Assembly (NCBI RefSeq): GCF_000517405.1
Contig: NZ_CP006568.1
Location: 3,720,001 to 3,784,000, forward strand
From: Candidatus Sodalis pierantonius str. SOPE
GTDB lineage: Bacteria > Pseudomonadota > Gammaproteobacteria > Enterobacterales > Enterobacteriaceae
Reading direction: 5' to 3'
DNA: 64,000 nt
The translations under genes and the position numbers were made by a program. Within the stretch, counting starts at the first letter, position 1, and each line of letters starts with the position of its first letter. Positions 18,555 through 29,580 of this stretch are shown here, piece after piece. Under the pieces are notes generated by a model. The model searched no databases, was not told the DNA's origin, and saw only the letters and a list, made by a program, of their open reading frames with translations.

Positions 18555-19286
18555 ATGCTTGATCGGATTGCCGATCCGGACGCATGGCTGGCGTTGGGAA
18601 CCCTGACCATTCTGGAAATCGTCCTGGGTATTGATAATATTGTTTTCCTGTCCGTGGTCGTCGCCAAACTTCCTCCCTCACAGCAAAGCAGCGCCCGCCG
18701 CCTGGGTTTGTTTGGCGCCATGGTGATGCGACTTGGCCTGCTGGCCGCTATCGCCTGGGTCAGCCATCTGGTCAAACCGCTGTTTTATCTACTGGAACAC
18801 CCTATTTCCGCCCGGGATCTGATTTTGTTTTTCGGCGGCATTTTTCTTATCTGGAAATCGTGCCAGGAGATAATGGAATCGTTCCACGGCAGCGCTGGCG
18901 GCGAGGACAGCACGGTCCAATCCTATCTCGGCGCCATAACTCAGATCATGATGCTCGATATTATTCTCAGCCTGGACTCGGTCATCACCACGGTAGGCCT
19001 GTCCTCCCATCTGTTTATCATGATGGCGGTGGTCATCATCGCGGTGGCGATAATGCTCTTTGCCGCCCGCCCTATAGGCGAATTTGTCGATAGACACCCG
19101 TCGGTCAAAATGCTGGCGCTGGCGTTTTTGATTTTGGTTGGCGGCGCGCTGATTCTGGAAAGTCCGGCTATCGACGTGCCGAAAGGGTATATCTATTTCG
19201 CCATGTTTTTCTCGCTGGCGGTGGAAACGCTGAATCTCTTACGCAATAAAAAAGCCGGCCAGCGGCCTTCCTGCCCGGATGCCTGA
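18555..19286 (+). CDS. ygdQ: YgdQ, TerC-family membrane protein
   Basis: 243-residue inner-membrane protein of the TerC/YgdQ family with seven or so hydrophobic segments and the paired acidic motifs ILEIVLGIDNIVFLS and DIILSLDSVITTVGL that may bind metal within the membrane. Almost collinear with E. coli YgdQ. ATG 18555 (MLDRIADP) preferred; an ATG three codons earlier is in frame. Function is not firmly known; relatives export manganese or other metals. Confidence 0.93.
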   Translation: MLDRIADPDAWLALGTLTILEIVLGIDNIVFLSVVVAKLPPSQQSSARRLGLFGAMVMRLGLLAAIAWVSHLVKPLFYLLEHPISARDLILFFGGIFLIWKSCQEIMESFHGSAGGEDSTVQSYLGAITQIMMLDIILSLDSVITTVGLSSHLFIMMAVVIIAVAIMLFAARPIGEFVDRHPSVKMLALAFLILVGGALILESPAIDVPKGYIYFAMFFSLAVETLNLLRNKKAGQRPSCPDA

Positions 19287-19405
19287 ACGCGCCTCGACAC
19301 TCAATGGAAAATGGCGCGGGAATTTTCGCCCGCATCGCTAGTCCAGCCGGTGTTTTTTGCCTATGATGTTAACGATGTAGGTCTCTTAATGGATGGAAAA
19401 CGATA

Positions 19406-19626
19406 ATGAAAACACGCTTTCTGCTGATGCCCGGCGTTATTCGGCGTCGCGCTGCTTGCCGGCTGCACCAGTGATGACGTCATGGCGACCTAAAGATGGC
19501 CAGATGATATTGACCGACGGCAAGCCTGAAATCGATAAAACTACCGGTCTAATCCGTTATACCGACGAACGTGGCAACGAAAGGCAAATCAACGGCAACG
19601 ATGTTTCGCAGATCATCGAAAGATGA
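19406..19626 (+). pseudogene. ygdR: ygdR lipoprotein, two frameshifts
   Basis: The YgdR (DUF903) small lipoprotein is recognisable in three frames. Start ATG 19406 (MKTRFLLM), then a shift into GVALLAGCTSDDVMAT, which contains the lipobox LAGC, then a stop TAA; one extra T at about 19492 pushes the conserved mature part (KDGQMILTDGKPEID to DVSQIIER) into the third frame. The mature end is almost identical to E. coli YgdR, so decay is recent. Confidence 0.88.
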
Positions 19627-19751
19627 TCCCTGCGCCCGGCAGCGCGCCGCAGGTTTAATTTTCCCCTTCTCCCCCCGCCTCGGCTTGGCTATAGTCAGTC
19701 AAGGCGGTGCGATCACGCCTGTACGTTTACGTCACTGAGGAACCTGCCCTG

Positions 19752-20792
19752 ATGTTTTATCACCGTATTCCCCATAGTTCTTTGGAAGTCAGCGTGCTCG
19801 GCCTGGGTACCATGACTTTCGGCGAACAAAACAGCGAAGCGCAAGCCCATGACCAACTCGATCTCGCTCTCGCCAACGGCGTTAACTTAATTGACACCGC
19901 GGAAATGTACCCCGTACCACCCCGTCCTGAAACCCAGGGGCTGACGGAGCGCTATATCGGTAGCTGGTTAAAGCGCCGCGGTCAGCGCGAAAAGATCGTT
20001 TTGGCCAGTAAAGTGCTCGGCCCGGCGCGCGGCAACGATTTGGAGGTCCGGCCGCAGCAAATGCTGGATCGCAAAAACATCCGTCAGGCGCTGGAAGACA
20101 GCCTGCGGCGCCTGAACACCGATTATCTGGATTTATATCAGGTGCATTGGCCGCAGCGCAGCACCAACTGCTTCGGCAAATTAAACTATCGTTACACCGA
20201 TGAGAAACTGCCGGTCACGCTGCTGGAAACGCTGGAGGCCCTGAATGAGCAGGTCCGTGCCGGGAAAATTCGCTATATCGGCATTTCCAATGAAACCCCT
20301 TGGGGGGCGATGCGCTATCTGCAGTTGGCGGAAAAGCACGGGCTACCGCGCATTGTCACGGTGCAAAATCCCTATAGTTTGCTCAACCGCAGTTTTGAGG
20401 TGAGAATGGCGGAAATAAGCCAGTTTGAGGGGCTGGAGCTTTTGGCCTACTCCAGCCTGGCGTTCGGCACCCTGAGCGGCAAATATCTGCACGGCGCCCG
20501 GCCGGCCGGCGCGCAGAATACGCTCTTTAGCCGCTTTATTCGCTATAGCGCCCCGCATACCCAGGCGGCGATCGCCGAGTATGTCGCGCTGGCGAACCGC
20601 CACGGGCTGGATCCGGCGCAAATGGCGCTGGCGTTCGTTCGTCGTCAGCCGTTCGTCGCCTCGACGCTGCTTGGCGCAACCACCCTCGAACAGTTGCAAA
20701 GCAACCTTGACAGCCTGACGCTGGATCTCGACGAGACGCTGCTGGCTTCACTCGAAGAGATTCACGGCCGCTACACCTTCCCCGCGCCCTAA
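19752..20792 (+). CDS. tas: Tas, aldo/keto reductase family protein
   Basis: 346 residues, equal to E. coli Tas. TIM-barrel NADPH-dependent aldo/keto reductase; the catalytic Asp and Tyr are in LIDTAEMYP, the Lys in VLASKV and the His in YQVHWPQ. The start at 19752 (MFYHRIPHSSLEVS) matches the family; 15 upstream codons in frame are not conserved. Appears intact. Confidence 0.93.
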   Translation: MFYHRIPHSSLEVSVLGLGTMTFGEQNSEAQAHDQLDLALANGVNLIDTAEMYPVPPRPETQGLTERYIGSWLKRRGQREKIVLASKVLGPARGNDLEVRPQQMLDRKNIRQALEDSLRRLNTDYLDLYQVHWPQRSTNCFGKLNYRYTDEKLPVTLLETLEALNEQVRAGKIRYIGISNETPWGAMRYLQLAEKHGLPRIVTVQNPYSLLNRSFEVRMAEISQFEGLELLAYSSLAFGTLSGKYLHGARPAGAQNTLFSRFIRYSAPHTQAAIAEYVALANRHGLDPAQMALAFVRRQPFVASTLLGATTLEQLQSNLDSLTLDLDETLLASLEEIHGRYTFPAP

Positions 20793-20838
20793 AATCGGCG
20801 CGCCGGGCGGGGAGCGCGGCGCCGGCGCTAACGCGAGC

Positions 20839-20860
20839 GAGTGAGTGAGTGAGTGAGTGA
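20839..20860. repeat. GAGT tetranucleotide microsatellite
   Basis: Five and a half GAGT units just after tas. A slippage-prone tract in non-coding DNA; no function visible. Confidence 0.8.
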
Positions 20861-21010
20861 GGCAAACAAAACGCCGTGCAAACGCCAACGCTCACGCTGG
20901 CCAACATGCATAAGCACAACGCAGCGCAGATGCTAGCCGGCCCACGCCCGTATGCAGAACACAGCGCGGACGCTAACACCGGCAAGGGAGGCGCAAGGCT
21001 TGCCCTGGCG

Positions 21011-22225
21011 CTACCGTTGGCCGTCGCGCGCCTCCCCGCGGCTAAGCCACCAGAGCACGGCGATCGCCAGCGCGAACAGCAGACCGAAACCTACCCCTAT
21101 CGCCGCCGCTACCTGTAATGACACCACCAGCGTATACAGCCCCAGCATCAGCAGCATGGCAATATTTTCGGCGAAATTTTGCACGGCGATAGCGTTGCCG
21201 GCACCGACGCTCTGCTGTCCACGGTGCTGCAACAGGGCGTTGAGCGGTACGATGAAGAAACCGCCCAGCATACCGATAACGGCCAGCAGTCCATAAGCGG
21301 GCAGCAGGTGATGTTGCACGCTGAAAATCACCACCGCGCCGCCCAACACTATTCCCGCCGGCATGCAGCGGCGTACCGTTTCCAGCCGGATAAACCGGGC
21401 GGCGGCGGCGGCACCAAAAACAATGCCCACCGCCACCATAGCGTTCAGGGTGGTCGGCGTCGTGTTATCCGTAATGCCCAGCGCCACCGGGACCCAGAGC
21501 ACCTGCAGGAAACGCAGCGTCACGCCCGCACCCCAGAACAAACTGGTTCCGATAATGGCGAAGCGAGTCTGACCGTCCCGTCCCAGGAGACGGCAGTGAT
21601 CGTAAAAAGCGCGCATCATCTCCAGCGGCCGGTGGTGAGGACGGGTGCGCGCCGCCGTCAGCCGAGGAATAAACAGGTTGGCCAGCATCGCTAATCCATA
21701 AGTCAGCGCGCAAATCGCCAGCGCGCCGGCGACATGCCAATCCGCCAGCACGCCGCCGGCCACCGATCCGATGAGGATGGCGGCAATGGTAGAACCTTCC
21801 ATCAACCCGTTGGCCCGCACCAATTGGTCACCGGTGGTCAACTCGCCGAGAATGCCGTATTTGGCCGGGGAGTAAGCCGCGGCGCCGACGCCCACCAGAC
21901 AATAGCCCACAAACGGATCGCCGCCGAAACAGACGAGTAGCGTGCCAACCAGTTTCACGCCATTGGCCACCATCATGACCCGACCTTTGGGGAAACCATC
22001 GGCGAAATGACCGACGAACAGCGCCAGGACGATATAGGCGCCGACAAACAGCATTTGCAGTATCGGCTGGCTCCAGTCGGGATAGTGCAGCGTTTTCATT
22101 AGCGCCAGAGTGGCGAACAGGAGCGCGTTGTCACCGAACGCCGAGAAAAACTGCGCCACCATCACCGCCATCATCGATCGTGACCACTGTCCGCCCGCCG
22201 GGGCCCCGTCATGGGAAGACATCAT
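21011..22225 (-). CDS. lplT: LplT, lysophospholipid transporter
   Basis: 404-residue MFS protein (E. coli 397) with 12 hydrophobic segments; flips lysophospholipids across the inner membrane for reacylation by Aas. Conserved stretches include VAQFFSAFGDNALLFATLA and ELTTGDQLVRANGLMEGSTI. Its start overlaps the aas stop by 4 bp (ATGA, 22222-22225). The transporter frame is intact although its partner aas is destroyed, so its usual role is probably lost. Confidence 0.93.
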   Translation of the reverse strand: MMSSHDGAPAGGQWSRSMMAVMVAQFFSAFGDNALLFATLALMKTLHYPDWSQPILQMLFVGAYIVLALFVGHFADGFPKGRVMMVANGVKLVGTLLVCFGGDPFVGYCLVGVGAAAYSPAKYGILGELTTGDQLVRANGLMEGSTIAAILIGSVAGGVLADWHVAGALAICALTYGLAMLANLFIPRLTAARTRPHHRPLEMMRAFYDHCRLLGRDGQTRFAIIGTSLFWGAGVTLRFLQVLWVPVALGITDNTTPTTLNAMVAVGIVFGAAAAARFIRLETVRRCMPAGIVLGGAVVIFSVQHHLLPAYGLLAVIGMLGGFFIVPLNALLQHRGQQSVGAGNAIAVQNFAENIAMLLMLGLYTLVVSLQVAAAIGVGFGLLFALAIAVLWWLSRGEARDGQR

Positions 22226-24152
22226 GCATCAGACTCCGGCTTAGCCGCCATTTCGCCGAGGGTGACATAATCGGGTTTACCGCTGCCCAGCAGCGGCAGC
22301 GACGCGATATGCCGGATGTCGCGCGGTACAGTAATTTCCGCCGCGCCCTGCTTACGCGCCTGCTGTAACAACTTATCCCGCGTCAGGCCGGCGTCGGTGG
22401 TAAAAAGCACCAGTCCCTCCCCGCGCGCATTATCGCTGCGGGTGGTGGCGCCGTGCCGGGCGTCCGGCGATACGCTGAGCGCCAATTGCTCGACGCTCTC
22501 CAGCGACACCATTTCTCCCGCCAGTTTTGCGAAGCGTTTTACACGCCCTTGAATCGTACAAAAACCCTGCTCGTCCAGCGTGACGATATCTCCGGTGTCA
22601 TACCAGCCCGGCTCGCTCTGCCCGTCGGCGTTCTCGGCGGCGGGCGGCTCCAGCGCGCCGCCGCTACCGACGCGCAGGTAGCCTTTCATGATATTCGGCC
22701 CGCGCAGTTGCAACCTCCCCCCATGCTCGATACCCTCCACCGCAATCAGCCGGGCATCCATGGCGGGCAGGATCTGGCCGACGCTATGCGGCTTGGCCGC
22801 CATCGGGACGTTGATCGCCACCACCGGCGCGCATTCGGTGACGCCGTAGCCCTCCAAAATACGCAGCCCGAAACGTTCCTGCCACAATTGGCGGGTGGCA
22901 TCGGACAATTTTTCCGCCCCCGCCACCACATAGCGCAGACGGGCAAAGTCGTACGGGTGGGCGAAACGCCCATAATGGCCAAGGAACGTAGAGGTGCCGA
23001 ACAACACGGTGCAGTTCTGATCATACACCAGTTCCGGGATAATCCGGTAATGCAGCGGACTGGGATAAAGCAGTACCTGGGCGCCAGTCATCAGCGGCGT
23101 AAACAGCCCCACCGTCAGACCGAAGGCGTGGAACAGCGGGAGCGCCGATATAAATTTGTCCCGCGGGGTAAAGTCGGCCACGGTACGTATCTGCTCTATA
23201 TTGGCCATGATGCTGCGGTGGGAATGCACGACCGCTTTCGGCGTGCCTTCGGATCCGGACGTAAACAGAATTAGCGCGCTATCGTCAGGACGCTGCGCCA
23301 GCGCGGCCCGCGCCGGCGCCAACAGATGACAAAGGGTCCACAGCTTGTCGTACAGCGTCAGGCTGTGGCGCAGATCCTCCAGGAATACCCAGCGCGCGCC
23401 GGTCACCTGCGTAGGCAAATCCGTCAAACGCGCTTTATCGAGAAACTGACCGGGAGCTGACAATGATTTTCAGCCCGGCGGCGTCCACCGCGTGGTTCAG
23501 GGCGCCGACGCCGACGGTATAGTTCAGCATGGCGGGCACCCTGCCGCGTATCAGCGCACCGATAACCGCGGCGGCGGTGATGGTGGCGTTCGGCAGCAAC
23601 AGACCCACATGTTCACCCGGCGCGGCCAGGCGCTGCAAAATCCGGCTGACCCCCAGGCTTTTTTTCAGCAAAACATGATAGTTGTCGATTTTCAGCGTCA
23701 TGTCGGTCATGCAGGGCTTGCTGTCGCCATAGCGCCGCATCGCCGGCAGTAAACCGTCATACAGCGTCAGCGCAGGACGCGAAGCCATACGCGCCGTCAT
23801 ACACCTTCATCAGCGCGCCGGTAACGGTCAGCCGCCCCTCTGGAAATACCACCACCGGCCGGCCTTGACCGACGGCCTTGATCAGTTGTTTGATGCTGTG
23901 CGGCCGGGTGGGGTTGAGCGAAATAATATCGGCATAGCGCCGAATCAGGGGCATAAACCAGGCGTTGTCCAAGGTGGTATAAATCGCGAACACCGGCTTT
24001 ACCGGTAAAAACACCGCCAGTAGAATGCCATCGAGAAACGAGACATGATTAGGGGTCAACATGACCCGGGGTTGCGTCAACAGGCGGGTATCGCCAATGA
24101 TTTCGACCCGGTACATCAGCCTGAACAGCAGACGCAAAACCTTAAAAAGCAT
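22222..24152 (-). pseudogene. aas: aas, 2-acyl-GPE acyltransferase/acyl-ACP synthetase, broken
   Basis: Three frames. N-terminal PlsC-like acyltransferase domain from 24152 (NHVSFLDG holds the HX4D-like motif, FPEGR follows), breaking off after MKVYDGA. The frame then jumps to ARMASRPALTLYDG, so about 80 codons present in E. coli Aas (719 aa) are deleted together with a shift near 23790. A second shift near 23450 separates the small middle piece from the AMP-binding synthetase domain (LILFTSGSEGTPKAVVHSH, GYGVTECAPVVAIN, YDTGDIV), which is otherwise intact to 22222. Confidence 0.92.
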
Positions 24153-24331
24153 GCCATCTCCTTATGTATCTCTTCTGGCGGGGTCCGACATGGCAACGCC
24201 GGCGCGCCGGTCATCCGCCCGCGGGGAGCGGCTCGCTCGCCGGGCCGATGAACGGACCCTACCTCATCATTATATCGATTAATCTTATCAGGTTAAATGC
24301 ATACTGCACCGGCAACGCCGCGCGGACGACT

Positions 24332-25011
24332 CTAGACCGGCATGAATTCGCCAAGGGCGCGCCGCTGTCCGCCATTGGCGTCGACGTTGTCATTCGCCAG
24401 CCAGGCGATATAGGCGGCCCAGATGGCCGGCCAGTCCGCGTCAACGATGGCAAACCAGCTGGTGTCGCGATTGCGGCCCTTGGTGACGATCGCTTGGCGG
24501 AAAGTGCCTTCGTAGCAAAATCCCAGCCTACGCGCGGCCTGGCGCGACGGTTCGTTCAGGCTATCGCATTTCCATTCGCAGCGCCGGTAGCCGAGGGTAT
24601 CGAACAGATACGCCAGCAGCAGCGCGATGGCTTCGGTGCCCATGCGCGAACGTCGCATTCCCCGCGACCAGTTCACCCAGCCGATTTCCGCCACGCCGTG
24701 CGCCGGTTCAATACGCATCAACGCCACCGTTCCCACCGCCCGATCGCCATCGAGGTCCACCACGGTGAAGAAAAGCGGATCTTCGCTGGCGGCCAGACGC
24801 GGCACGCGGGGCGCTCCACCGGCAGGTAAGTCCAGTCACGGCCGTCTTCCGCCTGTGCCCAGGCGTCGTATAACATATCAAAGTGCGCCGCCGTCAGCGG
24901 CTCCAGCCGGCAGCTGCGGCCGGTCAGCACCACGCGCTGCGGTTGGGGACGCGTTTGCCAGGCGCACAGGGCGTCACCAATCGGTTGGTCATACTCATTA
25001 TAAGCAGGCAT
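24332..25011 (-). pseudogene. RimJ/RimL-type GNAT acetyltransferase, frameshifted
   Basis: The N-terminal part reads from 25011 (MPAYNEYDQPIGDAL to WTYLPVERPA); after that the frame changes and the rest (RLAASEDPLFFTVVD, MGTEAIALLLAYLFDTLGYRR, RLGFCYEGTFRQA) reads from about 24805. Some residues around the switch are missing, so this is a small deletion with frame change near 24800-24815. The acetyl-CoA-binding region is recognisable as GNAT. It sits between aas and the OmrA-type RNA, where E. coli has no such gene. Confidence 0.85.
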
Positions 25012-25144
25012 AGGCGGTTATCTCCGGCGAGGGGCCACGCAGGACGGGCCGTAAAGGTTTTCATCGGCGGCAGGAATACTAGCAGACCCGCGCGGGGAAA
25101 GCGCGCGTCCGGCGCAAAGCGGGGAAAAGAGAGGGATCGCGGGC

Positions 25145-25236
25145 AAAAAAAACCTACGCGTCCGAGTAGGTTGGTGCAACTGAAATGGTTTCAACATACA
25201 GAGTATGTTGATTTCTCACCAATCAATACCTCTGGG
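25145..25236 (-). ncRNA. omrA: OmrA/OmrB-family Hfq-binding small RNA
   Basis: The minus strand begins CCCAGAGGTATTGATTGGTG, the highly conserved 5' seed of OmrA/OmrB, then a variable middle, then a terminator stem-loop ACCTACTCGGACGCGTAGGT followed by eight U (25145-25152). Length about 92 nt, matching E. coli (about 82-88). Position between aas and galR is the E. coli position. OmrA/B are induced by EnvZ-OmpR and repress outer-membrane receptors (cirA, fecA, ompT), csgD, flhDC and ompR. A possible -10 (TAGAGT, 25244-25249 on the minus strand) is present. Only one copy seen, against two in E. coli. Confidence 0.93.
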
Positions 25237-25531
25237 AGTACACACTCTAATGCCCCTGACGCCTCATCACTACCAAACAATCGCAAGATTACCGCTCGAA
25301 GTGAAACCAACTGTAAAAATTGTCCCAGGACAATAAACATCTCGCCCGGCAGGGTCGCTTTCGCCACCGCCGCGGAAAAGACGGCGACCGCTGGCAGGCC
25401 AGCCGGCGACGACGGGCATCGTCAAATCATAGGAATGACAGGCAAATAGCGGCGGAACCCTAGGAGACAGCTCATGGCGTTCGCCCCTTGCACGCGCGGT
25501 GAGGTGCCGCCCCCCGCCTCATGCCCTCCTG

Positions 25532-27814
25532 CTACGTCGCCCCGGGCGGACAGCGGCTGACCTCCACCAGACAGCTCATGGCGTTCGGTCCCTGCGTCAG
25601 CGGCGAGGTGCCGATATCCAGCGTCAGCACGTTGGGATTGCCGGACTGTTCCGTGGCGGGCAAGTCGTCCTCCCGCCAGGTTGGGGTAAACCAGGCGCCG
25701 GTCGCCATCAGCGTGACCCCTGGCGCCACGCTATCGCTCAGTCTGGCACCCGCCAGAAAACGGCCGCGATCGTTGTACACGCTGACCTGCTCGCCGTCGG
25801 CGATGCCGCGCCGGGCGGCGTCCGCGGGATGCAGGTAGAGCGTCTCGCGCCCGGCGGTTTTGTTGGCCTGCGCCAGTGGCGCCGGGTCTAATTGACTGTG
25901 CAACCGATCGTGGGGCTGGACGGTGATAAGATGCAGCGGATAGCGCGCTGCACGATCATCCCCCAGCCATTCCGCCGGCGGACGCCATTCCGGCAGCGGC
26001 CCAAAATCTTCGTAGGCAAAACCGGCAATGGTTTCGCTGAAAAGTTCGATACGGCCGCTCGGGGTATGCAACGGATGCCGCTGCGGATCCTGGCGAAATT
26101 CCGCCATAAACACATAGTCTTCCGCGGGAGCAGACACCTCCAGATAACCTTGCCGCCAAAAAGCGTCGAAAGACGGCCAGCGGTGGCCAGCGGCGGCATG
26201 GGATAGCGCGCTTTGCTGATATAACGTCTCGATCCAGCCACGTTCGTCGCGCCCGCCGGTAAAGGCTTCCCGATAACCGAGACGTTCCGCGAGTTCAGCG
26301 AAAATGATGAAGTCATTGCGCACCTGATGCAGCGGCGCCACCGCTTGTTGCATCGCCAGGACATAGCGATCGCGCGATGAGCCGCCGATATCGTTGCGCT
26401 CCAGCGAGGTCGTGACCGGCAGCACAATATCGGCTAGCTTGGCGGCCGGCGTCCACCAGATATCCTGCACGACGACTGTGGCCGGCTTGCACCAGCCCGC
26501 CAACAGCCGGTTCAGTTGCTGATGATGATGGAAGGGGTTGCCACCCGCCCAGTAAATCATGTCAATAGCGGGATAACGCCGCTGCTGCCCCTGAAAGCTG
26601 TACTCACCGCCGGGATGAAGCAGCATATCAGCAATGCGCGCGACCGGTATGGCCAGGTCGGCGGCCGGGTTGACGCCTAACGTCAAACTGGGGGCCAAGG
26701 CGTCCAGCCGTGGATTACCCACGCCGTTCATTGAGCCGTGACCGAAGGCGAAACCGCCTTCCGGCAGGCCTATCTGCCCGAGCATCGCCGCCAGCGCAAT
26801 CACCATCCAATAGGGTTGCTCGCCGCGGTGGGTGCGCTGAAGCGCATAGGCACAGGTCATCATGCTGCGGGGCGCCGCCATCAGTTGCCGCGCCAACCGC
26901 CGAATACGCTCGGCGGGAATGCCGGTAATCACGCTGGCCTACTGCGGGATTTTGGCTAAACCGTCCCCTGTGCCGCGCAAATAGGCGGCCAACTGCGGCC
27001 AGCCGACGCAATAACGCTCAAGAAACGTCTCATCCTGCACGCCGTGATGCTGGATTTCCCAAGCCAGCGCCAGCATCAGTGCCGTATCGATATTCGGCCG
27101 GATAGGGATCCATTCCGCGTTAAGAAAGGCGGGACAGTCGTCCCGCGTTGGGCTGATATTGATAACCGGCGTCCCTTTGGCGGCCAGCTTTTCTAACCAG
27201 GTCTGGAGCGAATGTTCGCCGGCGCCGCCGGACGAAACCTGGGTGTTTTTTAACGCCAGCCCGCCGAAGGCGATAAACAACCCACAATGTGCAATGACGC
27301 TCGGCCAACTGGTCACCCTACCGGTTAACGGGCTATAGCTGCCGATAATATGCGGTAAAAAGAACTGGGCCGCCCCCCAACTGTAATTACCCGCCTGATC
27401 CACCGCACCGCCGCCGGCGAAATGAAAACGCCGCACCAGCGAGCGGGCGTGATGGACCCGGCCGGTGGAGGACCAGCCATAAGAGCCGGTAAAAATACCT
27501 TCGGTGCCAAAACGATCCCGCACCCGGCGATTCTCTTGTGCGATGAGATCCAGCGCGCGATCCCAGCCGACTTCGACGAAATCGTCACGGCCGCGCAAGC
27601 CGCGATCGCTGTTTTCCCGCGCCGCCAACCAGGAGCGACGTACCGCCGGTTTACGGATGCGCTGGTCGGAATAGAGCATGGGCGCGATAGACGCCAGCAT
27701 CGGCGAGGGGTGCGGGTCGTGCTTAAAAGGGTCGCAGCGCAGCAACGTGCCATCCTCTACGACTGTGGTAAAGGCTCCCCAGTGCGCCAATTGCGGAAAA
27801 CGTGAAATCGCCAT
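25532..27814 (-). pseudogene. BisC/TorZ-type molybdopterin oxidoreductase, amber codon
   Basis: 760-codon gene for a biotin/methionine/TMAO sulfoxide reductase-type enzyme. The N-terminal part (from 27814) has the serine-type Mo ligand segment SYGWSSTGRVHHA; the C-terminal part has the MGD-binding segments WAGGNPFHHHQQLNR, NDIGGSSRDRY and HTPSGRIELFSET. The two parts are in the same frame, split only by a TAG at 26939-26941 after KIPQ, where relatives carry Trp or another residue before ASVITGIPAERI. There is no leader of Tat type. A single nonsense change, so recent loss; readthrough cannot be excluded. Confidence 0.88.
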
Positions 27815-28019
27815 ACCCTGCTCTCTTTAAGCCGGTTAATCTGGCGGGAAAATACCATTTCTTCTTTGGCGCGCCAAAATACTTCGCCCGGCCAATGACC
27901 GGAAATAGTCGCCGCGGTGGTTAATTTTTACCGCATCATGCTAACTTCTTGCGGTTAAGGTTATTTTCCGCGAAACTAGCGAATGTAAACGATGACTTCC
28001 CGACGTCGGAAATGTGCTC

Positions 28020-29020
28020 ATGGCCACCATAAAGGATGTCGCCAGACTGGCGGGCGTTTCAGTCGCCACCGTCTCGCGTGTGATTAACCATTCGCCGAAA
28101 ACCAGCGATGGATCGCGTCAGGCGGTCATGCAGGCGATGGAGCAGTTGCAATACCACGCCAACGCCCGCGCGCTGGCGCAGCAGTCCACGGAAACCTTGA
28201 GGCTTATCGTCGCCGATGTGTCGGATCCGTTTTTCGGCACCATGGTCAAGGCGGTGGAACAGGTCGCTTACCAGACCGGCAATTTTCTGCTTATCGGCAA
28301 CGGTTATCATATTCTGGATAAAGAGCGCCAGGCGATTGAGCAGTTGATCCGCCACTGCTGCGCCGCACTGGCGGGGCATGCGCAAATGATCCCGGCTGAC
28401 GAGCTCAATACGCTGATGGCGCATATGCCGGGCATGGTGCTTATCAACCGTATCTTGCCCGATTACGCCGATCGCTGCGTGGCGCTGGACGATCGCTACG
28501 GCGCTTGGTTGGCCACGCGCCATCTCATCCAGATGAGGCATCAACGCATCGCCTTTATCTGCTCTAGCCATAGCATTCCCGACAGCGTCGACCGCCTGCG
28601 GGGGTACCGGGACGCGCTGGAGGAATTTCACATTGAACTGGATGAAAAGCTGATTGCCTATGGCGAGCCGGATGAGGTGGGCGGGGAACAGGCGATGACC
28701 GAGCTTCTGGGCCGCGGCCGCAATTTTACCGCCATTGCCTGCTATAACGACTCGACAGCCGCCGGCGCGATGGCGGTACTGAGCGATAATGGCATTGAGG
28801 TGCCGCAGGATATGTCGCTGGTCGGCTTCGATGATGTGCTGATATCGCGCTACCTGCGGCCCCGTTTGACCACCATTCGCTACCCGGTGGTGGCCATATG
28901 GCCACTCAGGCGCCGCCGCTCGCGCTCGCGCTGACCAACGGTGAGCCGCTGCCGGAGATAACCAATATGTTCAGTCCGACGCTGGTGCGTCGCCATTCCG
29001 TGGCGCCGCCGGCGGCGTAG
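28020..29020 (+). pseudogene. galR: galR repressor, frameshift near the 3' end
   Basis: LacI/GalR family, very close to E. coli GalR: HTH MATIKDVARLAGVSVATVSR, hinge and periplasmic-binding-like core (VADVSDPFFGTMVKAVEQVAY, ALDDRYGAWLATRHLIQ, GEPDEVGGEQAMTELLGRGRNF). The sequence YHANARALAQQ lacks two residues found in relatives. At about 28895 an extra AT (CCATATGG) shifts the frame; the correct tail MATQAPPLAL to MFSPTLVRRHSV continues in another frame to TAG 29018-29020. About 40 C-terminal residues are lost, so probably inactive. Confidence 0.88.
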
Positions 29021-29337
29021 CGCCTCTCCGACATTGTTGGGTATTTATTGCGGCCAACCGCGCGGCAGCGGTGAATACCAGCAACATTAACCCCGCGGCG
29101 CCATCACCTCCCTCCCCGCAATGCTGTGCCGGTCACTGGCCGCGGAATTGAAGCCACTGTACCGGAAAACGGCCGGTTTGCCCGGCAGCGGCGTTGACGG
29201 CGCAGCCGCAACGGGGCAGAGGCAGAGCGGGGACGTTAACACTTTTTTACCCTGACTCGTCTGATTTAGTGTTGGCTTCGCCGGAGTGAGAAGCTACTAT
29301 GCGTGGCACCTTATCATTCTATTAACATGCGAATCAC
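29021..29337. other. Intergenic stretch, nothing recognised
   Basis: 317 bp between galR and the formate/nitrite transporter gene. No reading frame with a family signature, no repeat and no convincing terminator seen. Confidence 0.6.
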
Positions 29338-29580
29338 ATGTCGTTTTATTCACCCAAAGAAGTCGCCGCAATTGCCATGCATACCGGCGTCGCGAAAAGT
29401 CAAGCCTCCCTACCGGTACTGCTGGTCCTGGGCGTCATGGCGGGCGCGTTTATCGCCCTGTGCAGATTCCGACGTATCCGATCAGCTGTTCCGGCGACAT
29501 CCGATCAGTTATTCCGATATTTTCCGATCACCCATTCCAGTGATATTCGTTCACGTGTTCGCTCATCTTCTGACTCGGGT

